From an uncultured Bacillaceae bacterium (GTDB lineage Bacteria; Bacillota; Bacilli; Bacillales; Caldibacillaceae): a stretch of 58,970 nucleotides of DNA. The DNA lies in the NCBI GenBank assembly GCA_937951955.1, contig CALGAD010000006.1:1-58970 (forward strand). Reading direction: 5' to 3'. The notes under the pieces are model-generated. The model saw only the letters and a list, made by a program, of their open reading frames with translations. It was not told the DNA's origin and did not search any database. Position 1 is the stretch's first letter; every line of letters begins with the position of its first letter. Positions 44,590-52,798 of the stretch are shown here, in pieces. Position numbers and translations under genes: made by a program.

Positions 44590-45627
44590 ATGGTAAAAAC
44601 ATCGTGGAAAAGGAACAGCATTATTTTCATCACATCCTTAATCGTTATTTTCCTTTTGAGTGGATGTGGAACAACGGCTACAAAAAACGATGTTCAGGGT
44701 ATTGAAACGCCTGGGGATACGGATGTCCCCGGGCAATCCGATACCGCGCAAACGGTGGATGTAACGATGTGCCTGGAGAAGGTAGATGCCAGCAGACTTG
44801 ATGATCAGGAGCTTCCGTATCAGCACATCGTCGTGGACTCCAATGCGGTAGCGTATTACATGTCGTTATACGATGTTCCCCTTGTCGGTATTCCAACGAC
44901 TTCCAAGCCATTGCCTGAAGAATATAAAGGCCTTCCGGAAATCGGGATTGCGGTCAATCCAAATATTGAAACAATCGTCTCTTTAAATCCAGATTTATTC
45001 GTTGGTGACCGGGTGCTGGAACATTTCACAAAGGAACCGCTAGAAAAACATGGGATTACTACATTCTACCTGGATAACTCGAGTTACGATGCCGTTTTTG
45101 ACAGCATCATGGAGCTCGGCCAACTCCTAAACCGGGAAGAAATCGGCGCAGCATTTATTGAATGTCAAAAAGAAAAGGAAGCAGCCATTTTAGCCGATAT
45201 CGACCATTTGCACGATAAAAAAGTTGCGTTAATATTGGGTACTGCCGAATATTATAAACTCGGTACAGCCAACTCCTATCTCGGCAGCATCCTGGAAAAA
45301 ATCGGAGTTGTGAATATCGCCGGGAAAATCGGGGAAACCGATCAAGATTATGTCACATTCAGTAAAGAAAGTTTGATCACGGAAAATCCGGACTACATTT
45401 TCGCACTTGCCCATGGCGGGAATCCAGCTGAAGTAAAGAAATCCTTTGAACAGGAATTTGCCGATCCTATTTGGGATGAAATTACTGCCAAAAAGGAAAA
45501 TCAAATATTTTATCTCGATAGCACGAATTTCCCGGTGACCGGAACGATTAATAATGTCGAGACGATGGAAGCGATTGTCAACTTATTAACAGAGGGAGTA
45601 ACCGCTAATGGGAGTGAAAATGAATAA
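44590..45627 (+). CDS. IsdE-like haem/iron-chelate binding lipoprotein
   Basis: A 345-residue substrate-binding lipoprotein (lipobox LSGC, Cys26) of the cobalamin/siderophore/haem type. It resembles S. aureus IsdE as I remember it: YMSLYDVPLVGIPT, LPEEYKGLPEIG, NSYLGSILEKIG and AHGGNPAEVKKSF. IsdE binds haem through Met78 and His229; His275 keeps the second, but Val122 replaces the Met. So it may bind haem differently or take another iron chelate. AAAGGAGATG precedes ATG 44590. The gene context (hemQ, hemH) favours haem or iron. Confidence 0.82.
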   Translation: MVKTSWKRNSIIFITSLIVIFLLSGCGTTATKNDVQGIETPGDTDVPGQSDTAQTVDVTMCLEKVDASRLDDQELPYQHIVVDSNAVAYYMSLYDVPLVGIPTTSKPLPEEYKGLPEIGIAVNPNIETIVSLNPDLFVGDRVLEHFTKEPLEKHGITTFYLDNSSYDAVFDSIMELGQLLNREEIGAAFIECQKEKEAAILADIDHLHDKKVALILGTAEYYKLGTANSYLGSILEKIGVVNIAGKIGETDQDYVTFSKESLITENPDYIFALAHGGNPAEVKKSFEQEFADPIWDEITAKKENQIFYLDSTNFPVTGTINNVETMEAIVNLLTEGVTANGSENE

Positions 45628-46606
45628 ACAAGTTCATCTTCTACTGATTGTATTGACGCTCCTCCTGGGGGTGAACATTATTGTCGGCCTCGCCATGGGG
45701 AGCGTCTCGATCTCTTTTCAGGAAATCGTGCAGATTTTTACCGGTGAGGAAACGGAACATGCCCGTATCTTTTGGCAAATTCGTTTCCCCCGCGTACTTG
45801 GCGGTATTATGATCGGGATGTATTTAGCCATAGCAGGCTGTATCCTCCAATCTGTTTTACAAAACCCGATTGCCGATCCCGGGGTGCTCGGCATTAGTTC
45901 GGGAGCATCTTTAGCAGCAGTCATCATCATGCTTCTCTTTCCGGGAAGTATCGCTCTACTTATCCCCCTCGCCTTTATCGGCGGACTGTTTACCTTTGCC
46001 ATCGTGGCCATGCTCACCTTTCAAAACGGCATGAAACCGATCCATGTCATTTTAGCTGGGATTTCGATTAGCGCCATTTGGGGCGGTGTTCAGGCCATTT
46101 TACTCACCGCTTATAGCGATCGCCTTATCGGTGTGATGAACTGGCTGAACGGGACCCTGGGCAATTTAACGTGGAGCGATATTCGAATCCTGTTTTTCCT
46201 GGCCGCTCCCGTCATCTTCATCGTTTTGCTACTCGCAGCAAAGCTCAATCTCATCATTTTGGGCGATGATGTGATGTACAACCTCGGGGTTCCCATCGTG
46301 TTTTATCGCTTTTTATTTTCCTTTATCGCCGTTTATTTTGCCGCGATTTCCGTTGCCTTTACAGGCGTCATCGGCTTTGTCGGCCTCATTGTTCCGCATA
46401 TCGGTCGCCTCCTTGTCGGCAATAACCATATTCGGTTACTCCCTGTCACCCTGCTTTTAGGTGCCAATTTATTATTAGGCGCGGATACCCTTGCCCGGGT
46501 GATTATAGCGCCGCAGGAAATACCCGTCGGTACAGTAATGTCCCTGTTAGGGGGACCGTTTTTTCTGTATCTCTTGCTACGCCACGGAAAAAGAGGAGAG
46601 TTGTAG
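45608..46606 (+). CDS. FecCD-family iron/haem ABC permease (IsdF-like)
   Basis: A 332-residue permease with about nine or ten membrane helices, of the BtuC/FecCD fold: PRVLGGIMIGMYLAIAGCILQ, NPIADPGVLGISSGAS and TGVIGFVGLIVPHIGRLLVG are diagnostic. It pairs as a dimer with the ATPase next door and takes substrate from the IsdE-like protein. Two starts are plausible: ATG 45608 (GGGAG nine bases away) and ATG 45620 (GGAGTGAAA). Both overlap the previous gene. Confidence 0.93.
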   Translation: MGVKMNKQVHLLLIVLTLLLGVNIIVGLAMGSVSISFQEIVQIFTGEETEHARIFWQIRFPRVLGGIMIGMYLAIAGCILQSVLQNPIADPGVLGISSGASLAAVIIMLLFPGSIALLIPLAFIGGLFTFAIVAMLTFQNGMKPIHVILAGISISAIWGGVQAILLTAYSDRLIGVMNWLNGTLGNLTWSDIRILFFLAAPVIFIVLLLAAKLNLIILGDDVMYNLGVPIVFYRFLFSFIAVYFAAISVAFTGVIGFVGLIVPHIGRLLVGNNHIRLLPVTLLLGANLLLGADTLARVIIAPQEIPVGTVMSLLGGPFFLYLLLRHGKRGEL

Positions 46607-46608
46607 CG

Positions 46609-47379
46609 ATGATGAACATCCGTCATCTGACCTTTGCCTTTCGGGGCCAATCGCAGCCAGTATTACACGATATCACGTTCGATATTCCGAGGGGAAAGAT
46701 TACGAGTATTATCGGCCCAAACGGTTCAGGGAAAAGTACGTTATTTCGGTGTCTGACCGGGCAATACAAAGTGCAAAAAGGCGAAATTCTTCTCGATGGA
46801 AAACCGCTTGCGAAATATAAAAATAGAGAACGGGCCCGGCGGCTAGCAATGGTGTATCAACAACATCCACAAATTTCCGGGATTACGGTCCGGGAACTTG
46901 TGGCAACCGGTCGTACCCCTTATTCGAACCGACGTCACGATATGGCAAAGAATAAACAAGTCATCGATGCTGTGCTGGAACAGGTCGATTTGAAAATGCT
47001 TGAACATCAATATATCAACCAGTTAAGCGGCGGTCAAAAGCAGCGAGTCTGGATCGCCCAGGCCTTGGCCCAGGAACCGGACTTATTATTGCTCGATGAA
47101 CCAACGGTCTTTTTAGATATTGAATATCAGCTGGAAACTCTCAAACTTTTAAAGGAGCTCAATCAAGAAAAAGGGTTAACCATTTGTCTCATTCTCCATG
47201 ATTTAACGCAAGTGATGGAAATATCTGATCAAGTGATTGCCCTGAAAGACGGCCGCCTGTTCACCAAAGGAAGCCCTTATGAAGTGTTAACACGGGAACG
47301 AATTGAAGAGCTTTTCCACGTTAAATCGGAAATCCTCTCGACGGCCAATGGTCATAAACTCGTCCATTTTTTGCTATAA
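46609..47379 (+). CDS. Iron/haem ABC transporter ATPase (FecE/HmuV-like)
   Basis: A 256-residue ABC ATPase: Walker A GPNGSGKST, Q-loop VYQQHP, signature LSGGQKQR, Walker B LLLLDEPT, H-loop LILHDL. It starts two bases after the permease stop codon with GGAGAG upstream. Last gene of the haem cluster, ended by the hairpin at 47454. Confidence 0.95.
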   Translation: MMNIRHLTFAFRGQSQPVLHDITFDIPRGKITSIIGPNGSGKSTLFRCLTGQYKVQKGEILLDGKPLAKYKNRERARRLAMVYQQHPQISGITVRELVATGRTPYSNRRHDMAKNKQVIDAVLEQVDLKMLEHQYINQLSGGQKQRVWIAQALAQEPDLLLLDEPTVFLDIEYQLETLKLLKELNQEKGLTICLILHDLTQVMEISDQVIALKDGRLFTKGSPYEVLTRERIEELFHVKSEILSTANGHKLVHFLL

Positions 47380-47453
47380 AAATACGCCATTCGATAACTC
47401 CGGGATGTTTCTTCACCGCTTAAATCATCTCCAGATAAGAGCTCATAAAAAAA

Positions 47454-47483
47454 TGCCCTGATGTGTTCAGGGCTTTACTTTTT
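47454..47483 (+). terminator. Terminator of the haem cluster, protecting oriC
   Basis: GCCCTGA-TGTGT-TCAGGGC then TTTACTTTTT, 75 bases after the ATPase stop codon and about 180 bases before the first oriC boxes. Confidence 0.9.
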
Positions 47484-47663
47484 CATTGATCAACTGGCAT
47501 GATCCTTTTTCGTTCAAAAATTCCCCTCCACCCTTTTTTAAAAAAGATGCCATGTCGTTTTCTCTTTTTCTTTTCATTCAGCTATCCAGAGACTGGAAAA
47601 AGTGAGCATATTGCTTTTATCAATCCCCGGTTGTGAACAATCCATTCCTTGTTCTTCATAACC

Positions 47664-47927
47664 TGTGGATATTCTTAACGTAAAATTATATAATGATATA
47701 CAAGTTATCGACAATTTTTGCACATATTCTTCGATTGTGGATAATTTCTTGTCAACAACCCGTAGATATTGTGGATATTTTGTAGAAACCATTGATTCAT
47801 GCGGTTTTTTCTGATATTATTTATGTGTTTTCACCTGAATAACCTTTTGGATTTTTTATATTTATCCACAAATTGTTAATAACTTGTGAATAATTGCTTC
47901 CACAAGTTGTGTAAAACTTTGTCCACA
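47664..47927. promoter_or_regulatory. oriC: oriC, left DnaA-box cluster upstream of dnaA
   Basis: Perfect boxes: 47736-47744 (TGTGGATAA), 47872-47880 (TTATCCACA), 47885-47893 (TGTGAATAA). One mismatch: 47664-47672, 47705-47713, 47770-47778 and 47919-47927. Corresponds to incA/incB of B. subtilis and also covers the dnaA promoter, so DnaA should repress itself here. The rest of 47484-48121 is AT-rich with no supported gene. Confidence 0.92.
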
Positions 47928-48121
47928 ATTGGTGGATTATGTCGAAAACTCCTTTTTGATCCTCTAATCAGATTGTATGCCTGGACTTATTCGTTTATTA
48001 CTCATTTTTTATTTCTCCAAACATGGACAAGATAAAATTTGCTTTATTTCCATATCCTCCATAACTGATGGAAAAGGCAAGTTTTGTGAGCGTTATTTAT
48101 TTATCAGGGAGGGAGCGGCGA

Positions 48122-49477
48122 TTGAAAAATATAGACGACCTTTGGGAGAAAACCCTGCAAGAAATCGAGAAAAAAATCAGTAAACCGAGTTTTGACACAT
48201 GGCTCAAGTCGACGAAAGCGCTGTCTCTTCAAGGGGATACGATTATCGTAGAAGCTCCGAACGATTTTGCACGAGACTGGTTAGATGGAAATTACAAGGA
48301 ACTGTTGATGGATATTATTTATCAATTGATTGGTGAGCATATAAATTTAAAGTTCGTTATTCCGCAGATGAAAAATGAAGAACAGGAACTTATATCCACT
48401 CATAACAATTATAAAAATAAAAGTCGACAAACTAACGAGATATCGACTTCTAAAAATATGCTCAATCCGAAATATACGTTTGATACGTTCGTAATCGGCT
48501 CGGGAAATCGCTTTGCCCATGCAGCATCCCTCGCCGTAGCGGAAGCACCTGCAAAGGCTTATAATCCGCTGTTCCTATACGGAGGCGTCGGTCTCGGTAA
48601 GACTCACTTAATGCATGCCATTGGCCATTATGTTTTGGAACATAATCCAACAGCGAATGTAGTATATGTCACGTGCGAAAAATTTACGAATGAATTTATT
48701 AATTCGATTCGTGATAATCGGCCAGAGGATTTCCGCAATAAATACCGCAATGCCGATATTCTTTTGATTGACGATATTCAGTTTTTAGCGGGGAAAGAAT
48801 CGACCCAGGAGGAATTTTTCCATACGTTTAATACGCTCCATAGCGAAAATAAACAAATTGTCATCTCGAGTGACAGGCCCCCTAAAGAGATTCCAACATT
48901 GGAAGATCGTTTGCGTTCGCGCTTTGAATGGGGCTTAATTACCGATATTACCCCGCCGGATTTAGAAACGAGAATCGCTATTTTGCGTAAAAAGGCAAAG
49001 GCAGAAGGGCTCGATATTCCGAATGAAGTCATGATTTATATAGCCAATCAAATCGATACGAACATTCGTGAACTCGAAGGTGCCCTGATTCGCGTGGTCG
49101 CCTATTCTTCATTAGAAAATAGAGATATCACGTCAGAATTGGCAGCAGAAGCGCTTAAAGGCATCATCCCCAGTTCTAAACCGAAAGTAATAACCGTACA
49201 AAAAATTCAAAAGGTTGTCTCCGAACAATACGGAATAAAAATGGACGATTTTAAGGCGAAAAAACGGACGAAAAATATCGCTTTTCCGCGCCAAATCGCC
49301 ATGTATTTATCCCGTGAGTTAACGGATCTTTCCTTACCTAAAATTGGCGAAGAATTCGGTGGTCGGGACCACACGACAGTTATTCATGCCCACGACAAAA
49401 TTTCAAAGATGATGCAAACAGACAAACAGTTCGAGCGTGAAATTAAAGAATTGGAAAAAATGATTCGTGCAGAATAA
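48122..49477 (+). CDS. dnaA: Replication initiator DnaA
   Basis: A 451-residue AAA+ initiator. Domain I (1-80) binds helicase loader and regulators, a polar linker follows, then the ATPase with GGVGLGKTH and LLIDDIQFL, and the C-terminal helix-turn-helix with GGRDHTTVIHAH that reads DnaA boxes. The TTG at 48122 is taken as the start: GGGAGGG is eight bases upstream and MKNIDDLWEK aligns with the B. subtilis N-terminus. Confidence 0.98.
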   Translation: MKNIDDLWEKTLQEIEKKISKPSFDTWLKSTKALSLQGDTIIVEAPNDFARDWLDGNYKELLMDIIYQLIGEHINLKFVIPQMKNEEQELISTHNNYKNKSRQTNEISTSKNMLNPKYTFDTFVIGSGNRFAHAASLAVAEAPAKAYNPLFLYGGVGLGKTHLMHAIGHYVLEHNPTANVVYVTCEKFTNEFINSIRDNRPEDFRNKYRNADILLIDDIQFLAGKESTQEEFFHTFNTLHSENKQIVISSDRPPKEIPTLEDRLRSRFEWGLITDITPPDLETRIAILRKKAKAEGLDIPNEVMIYIANQIDTNIRELEGALIRVVAYSSLENRDITSELAAEALKGIIPSSKPKVITVQKIQKVVSEQYGIKMDDFKAKKRTKNIAFPRQIAMYLSRELTDLSLPKIGEEFGGRDHTTVIHAHDKISKMMQTDKQFEREIKELEKMIRAE

Positions 49478-49597
49478 GCGTAACAGCATAATGGAAAATT
49501 GTTTCTTTTTCTTGTTCTTTTAAACTGGCAAACAAAATGGATTGTTCATGTTTTTTTAAAAAACTTGTAAACAACTTTTATTAGTAATTGTGCACAA

Positions 49598-49740
49598 TGT
49601 GCATAACCTGTACATGCTTATCGACAACTTATCCACATGTGGATAACCTTATGTTATATAAGCAAAATAGGCTTATCCACATATTCAGGTTGCCTATTAC
49701 TAAGTCTGTTATGTTTTTTATATTTAATTATTAAATTTGG
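49598..49740. promoter_or_regulatory. oriC: oriC, right part: DnaA boxes, DnaA-trios and unwinding region
   Basis: Boxes: 49598-49606 (TGTGCATAA), 49618-49626 (TTATCGACA, one mismatch), the palindrome TTATCCACATGTGGATAA at 49629-49646 and TTATCCACA at 49673-49681. Then a degenerate box-like ATATTCAGG, CTA-TTA-CTA at 49694-49702 (the DnaA-trio pattern) and an AT-rich stretch to the dnaN ribosome binding site. The order matches the basal unwinding system of B. subtilis incC. Confidence 0.88.
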
Positions 49741-49750
49741 AGGATTCATT

Positions 49751-50887
49751 ATGCGATTTTTTATCCAAAAGGAGCGATTAATAAAAAGCGTTCAAGATGT
49801 TATTAAAGCTGTCGCTGTAAGGACAACGATTCCAATTTTAATCGGGATTAAAATAGATGCGGATGAAAATGGCGTTAGCTTAACCGGTAGTGATTCGGAT
49901 ATTTCAATCCGTTCTTTTATTCCTAAAGAAGAGAATGATGAAGAAATCGTAGAAATTGTAGAAACCGGTTCAATTGTTTTACAAGCGCGCTTCTTTAGTG
50001 AAGTTGTAAAAAAATTACCTGAATCGATCGTTGAAATTCGCCTGGAAGATCAATTTAAAACCGTAATCAGTTCCGGTAATGCGGAATTTGTCATTCACGG
50101 TCTAGATCCTGAAGAATATCCGCGGTTACCACAAGTTGAGGGCGATACGCACTTTTCCATTCGTTCCGATTTATTAAAAACATTAATTAAACAGACTGTT
50201 TTCGCTGTATCCACATCGGAAACACGGCCTATTCTTACCGGTGTGCACTGGACCATCCAAAATCAAGAGTTGCTTGCAGTGGCCACCGACAGCCATCGCC
50301 TTGCCCAGAAGAAAGTCTTGCTGGAACCGGCAAGTAGCGGTCTTGAAAAAGATATCGTTATTCCCGGGAAGAGTTTGAATGAATTGATCAAAGTCATCGA
50401 TGAGTCCGATGAAACGATAGAAATTGTCATTACCGATAACCAAATTCTTTTTAAAGCGGAAAACTTATTATTCTATTCCCGACTCCTGGAAGGGAAATAT
50501 CCAGAAACATCCCGCTTGATACCGACAAACTGGGAAACTTCGGTCACGCTGGATGCGAAGGATTTTCTCCAGGCTGTGGATCGGGCATCCCTTCTTGCCA
50601 GAGAAGGAAAAAATAATGTCATCAAGTTCTCCATCGAGGAAGACGGAATTGTGAAGATTTCCTCGTACACTCCGGAAATCGGAACCGTTGAGGAAAAGGT
50701 AAGAGGGCAAATAAAAGGGGATGAAATCAAAATTTCCTTCAGCGCCAAATATATGATCGACGCTTTACGTGCGATTGATGGAACGGAAGTTACGATTTAC
50801 TTCACCGGTCCGCTTCGTCCGTTTATTATTAAAACAGATCATGATGAATCAATCTTGCAGCTGTTACTTCCAGTCCGTACTTATTAA
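49751..50887 (+). CDS. dnaN: DNA polymerase III beta sliding clamp
   Basis: A 378-residue ring clamp made of three similar domains; MRFFIQKERLIKSVQDV, ATDSHRLAQ and the C-terminal LLPVRTY are conserved. ATG 49751 follows GGAGGA; the longer frame upstream runs into oriC boxes. It tethers polymerase, ligase and mismatch proteins. Confidence 0.98.
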   Translation: MRFFIQKERLIKSVQDVIKAVAVRTTIPILIGIKIDADENGVSLTGSDSDISIRSFIPKEENDEEIVEIVETGSIVLQARFFSEVVKKLPESIVEIRLEDQFKTVISSGNAEFVIHGLDPEEYPRLPQVEGDTHFSIRSDLLKTLIKQTVFAVSTSETRPILTGVHWTIQNQELLAVATDSHRLAQKKVLLEPASSGLEKDIVIPGKSLNELIKVIDESDETIEIVITDNQILFKAENLLFYSRLLEGKYPETSRLIPTNWETSVTLDAKDFLQAVDRASLLAREGKNNVIKFSIEEDGIVKISSYTPEIGTVEEKVRGQIKGDEIKISFSAKYMIDALRAIDGTEVTIYFTGPLRPFIIKTDHDESILQLLLPVRTY

Positions 50888-50926
50888 TGCTCATTGATAA
50901 CAAAGATAAACGCGAAAGTCAGCTAA

Positions 50927-50971
50927 TGAAAAAACGTGAACATCCTCCTTTTGATCGTTCACGTTTTTTCA
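50927..50971 (+). terminator. Terminator of dnaA-dnaN
   Basis: AAAAAACGTGAAC / GTTCACGTTTTTT, perfect 13-bp stem with A and T tracts. The rest of the 230-base gap to yaaA should hold the next promoter. Confidence 0.95.
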
Positions 50972-51120
50972 TTGTTTAAACAGGATAAACTGATAGATAA
51001 GGAATCATTAAGCAAAATTTCGATTTTTCATAGGAAAAGGGTAAAATAGAATTAGGTGTAAAGCGGTAAACATGGTTAAGAGAATGCAGTTCATTACTAT
51101 TTACGAAAGGGTTCGAATGC

Positions 51121-51342
51121 ATGCATAAAGAAGTGAAAATCACGACAGAATTTATCACCCTGGGCCAATTGTTAAAAATGGCGGATATCATCCAATCCGG
51201 CGGGATGGCAAAATGGTTTTTGCAAGAATATGAAGTGCTTGTGAATGGTGAAATCGAAACAAGGCGGGGTAGAAAATTGCAAGATGGGGATGTGGTCGAG
51301 ATTTCCGGTATCGGCTCATTTGTAATAAAAGTTTCCGGATAA
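51121..51342 (+). CDS. yaaA: S4-domain RNA-binding protein YaaA
   Basis: A 73-residue S4-like protein (FITLGQLLKMADII, GGMAKWFLQEYEVLVNGE, GRKLQDGD), always found between dnaN and recF. It is believed to act in ribosome assembly or RNA binding. AAAGGG precedes the ATG; recF starts 14 bases after it. Confidence 0.94.
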   Translation: MHKEVKITTEFITLGQLLKMADIIQSGGMAKWFLQEYEVLVNGEIETRRGRKLQDGDVVEISGIGSFVIKVSG

Positions 51343-51356
51343 GGGATTGAAAGAAC

Positions 51357-52472
51357 ATGTACATCCGAGATTTAAAAGTTAAAAATTTTCGTAATTATAG
51401 CGAGCTTGCTATCAACTTTGACAATAAGGTGAACGTGATCATCGGTGAAAATGCCCAGGGGAAAACGAATTTGATGGAATCCATTTATGTTCTGGCGATG
51501 GCCAAGTCATACCGGACGTCCAAAGATAAAGAGTTAATCCGCTGGGACCAAGATTATGCTAAAATAGAAGGATGGGTAGAAAAAAAAGATTTCGGACTTC
51601 CTTTGGAACTAACGATTACAAAAAAGGGCAAGCGGGCCAAATGTAATCATCTAGAGCAAACACGATTAAGCCAGTATATCGGTCATTTGAATGTTGTCAT
51701 CTTTGCACCGGAAGATTTAAATTTAGTAAAAGGGAATCCGCAAGTGAGACGGCGCTTTTTAGACATGGAAATCGGCCAAGTCTCACCGGTCTATTTACAT
51801 AATTTAAGTCAATACAACAAACTTTTACAGCAGCGCAATCATTATTTGAAATTATTGCAACAAAATGAAACAAAGGATTTCACTTTACACGATATTTATA
51901 CAGAGCAGCTGATTCATCTGGCCGCGAAAATTCTTGCGAAACGCTTTGAATTTGTGAAACAGCTAGAAACGTGGGCAAAGGAAATCCATACCAATATTAC
52001 GAGCGGAAAAGAACAACTGGAAATCCGCTACAAAACTTCCCTCGATGTATCGGAAGAAGACGATTTGTCGACAATGGTAAATGCTTTGCTGAAAAAGTAC
52101 GAGGAAGTAAAGATGCGGGAAATTGAACGGGGAATGACCCTTTTCGGGCCCCACCGGGATGATCTCTTATTTTTTGTGAATGGACGGGATGTGCAACGGT
52201 TCGGTTCCCAGGGTCAACAAAGAACGACCGCTTTATCCGTGAAACTTGCGGAAATTGACTTGATTAAAGCGGAAGTAGGTGAATACCCCGTATTGTTATT
52301 GGATGACGTCTTATCGGAACTCGACGATTACCGTCAATCCCATTTGTTAAGTTCAATACAAGGAAAAGTACAGACCTTCGTGACGACAACGAGCGTCACC
52401 GGTATTGACCACGAAACGCTCCGGGAAGCGAATACGTTTCACATTCACCAGGGCCAGCTCGTTTATCAATAA
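51357..52472 (+). CDS. recF: Recombination mediator RecF
   Basis: A 371-residue SMC-like ATPase. Walker A GENAQGKTN, signature FGSQGQQRTTALS and Walker B LLLDDVLSELD. It helps load RecA at gaps. Conserved place in the dnaN-yaaA-recF-remB-gyrB-gyrA string. Confidence 0.97.
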   Translation: MYIRDLKVKNFRNYSELAINFDNKVNVIIGENAQGKTNLMESIYVLAMAKSYRTSKDKELIRWDQDYAKIEGWVEKKDFGLPLELTITKKGKRAKCNHLEQTRLSQYIGHLNVVIFAPEDLNLVKGNPQVRRRFLDMEIGQVSPVYLHNLSQYNKLLQQRNHYLKLLQQNETKDFTLHDIYTEQLIHLAAKILAKRFEFVKQLETWAKEIHTNITSGKEQLEIRYKTSLDVSEEDDLSTMVNALLKKYEEVKMREIERGMTLFGPHRDDLLFFVNGRDVQRFGSQGQQRTTALSVKLAEIDLIKAEVGEYPVLLLDDVLSELDDYRQSHLLSSIQGKVQTFVTTTSVTGIDHETLREANTFHIHQGQLVYQ

Positions 52473-52518
52473 TTTTCCATTCAAGATGGCTACATGCTAA
52501 TCCGAAGGGGGAACCGTT

Positions 52519-52779
52519 TTGTACGTTCATATTGGTCAAGGCATTATGGTTCGCTCAAATGAAATCATTGCTTTTATCGATAAAAAGTCGGTGGAATTGC
52601 AGCGGGAAAGGGACCGTGATTATTTACACCATTTAAATGTCTGTGATTTAGCGTCCGAAAAATTCCGAACGCTAGTCATCACGGATACGAAAAATTATTT
52701 ATCGCCTTTTTCGACCCGGCATTTAATCAAACAAATTAACAATGCTTCAAATTTAGACTTTAAAGTAAGCGAAGTTTAG
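52519..52779 (+). CDS. remB: Extracellular-matrix regulator RemB (YaaB)
   Basis: An 86-residue DUF370 protein (MYVHIGQGIMVRSNEIIAFIDKKS). In B. subtilis RemB affects matrix genes together with RemA, a related DNA-binding protein. The start is a TTG at 52519 with AAGGGGG upstream. It precedes gyrB by 19 bases. Confidence 0.9.
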   Translation: MYVHIGQGIMVRSNEIIAFIDKKSVELQRERDRDYLHHLNVCDLASEKFRTLVITDTKNYLSPFSTRHLIKQINNASNLDFKVSEV

Positions 52780-52798
52780 AAAGCGTGGGTGATAGCAG

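Noticed and set aside
47574..47792. Minus-strand frame in left oriC
   Set aside because: Lies across DnaA boxes, no ribosome binding site, no family resemblance.
50363..50376. CCCGGG-centred palindrome in dnaN as a Noc site
   Set aside because: Only the centre fits; four mismatches to the NBS consensus.
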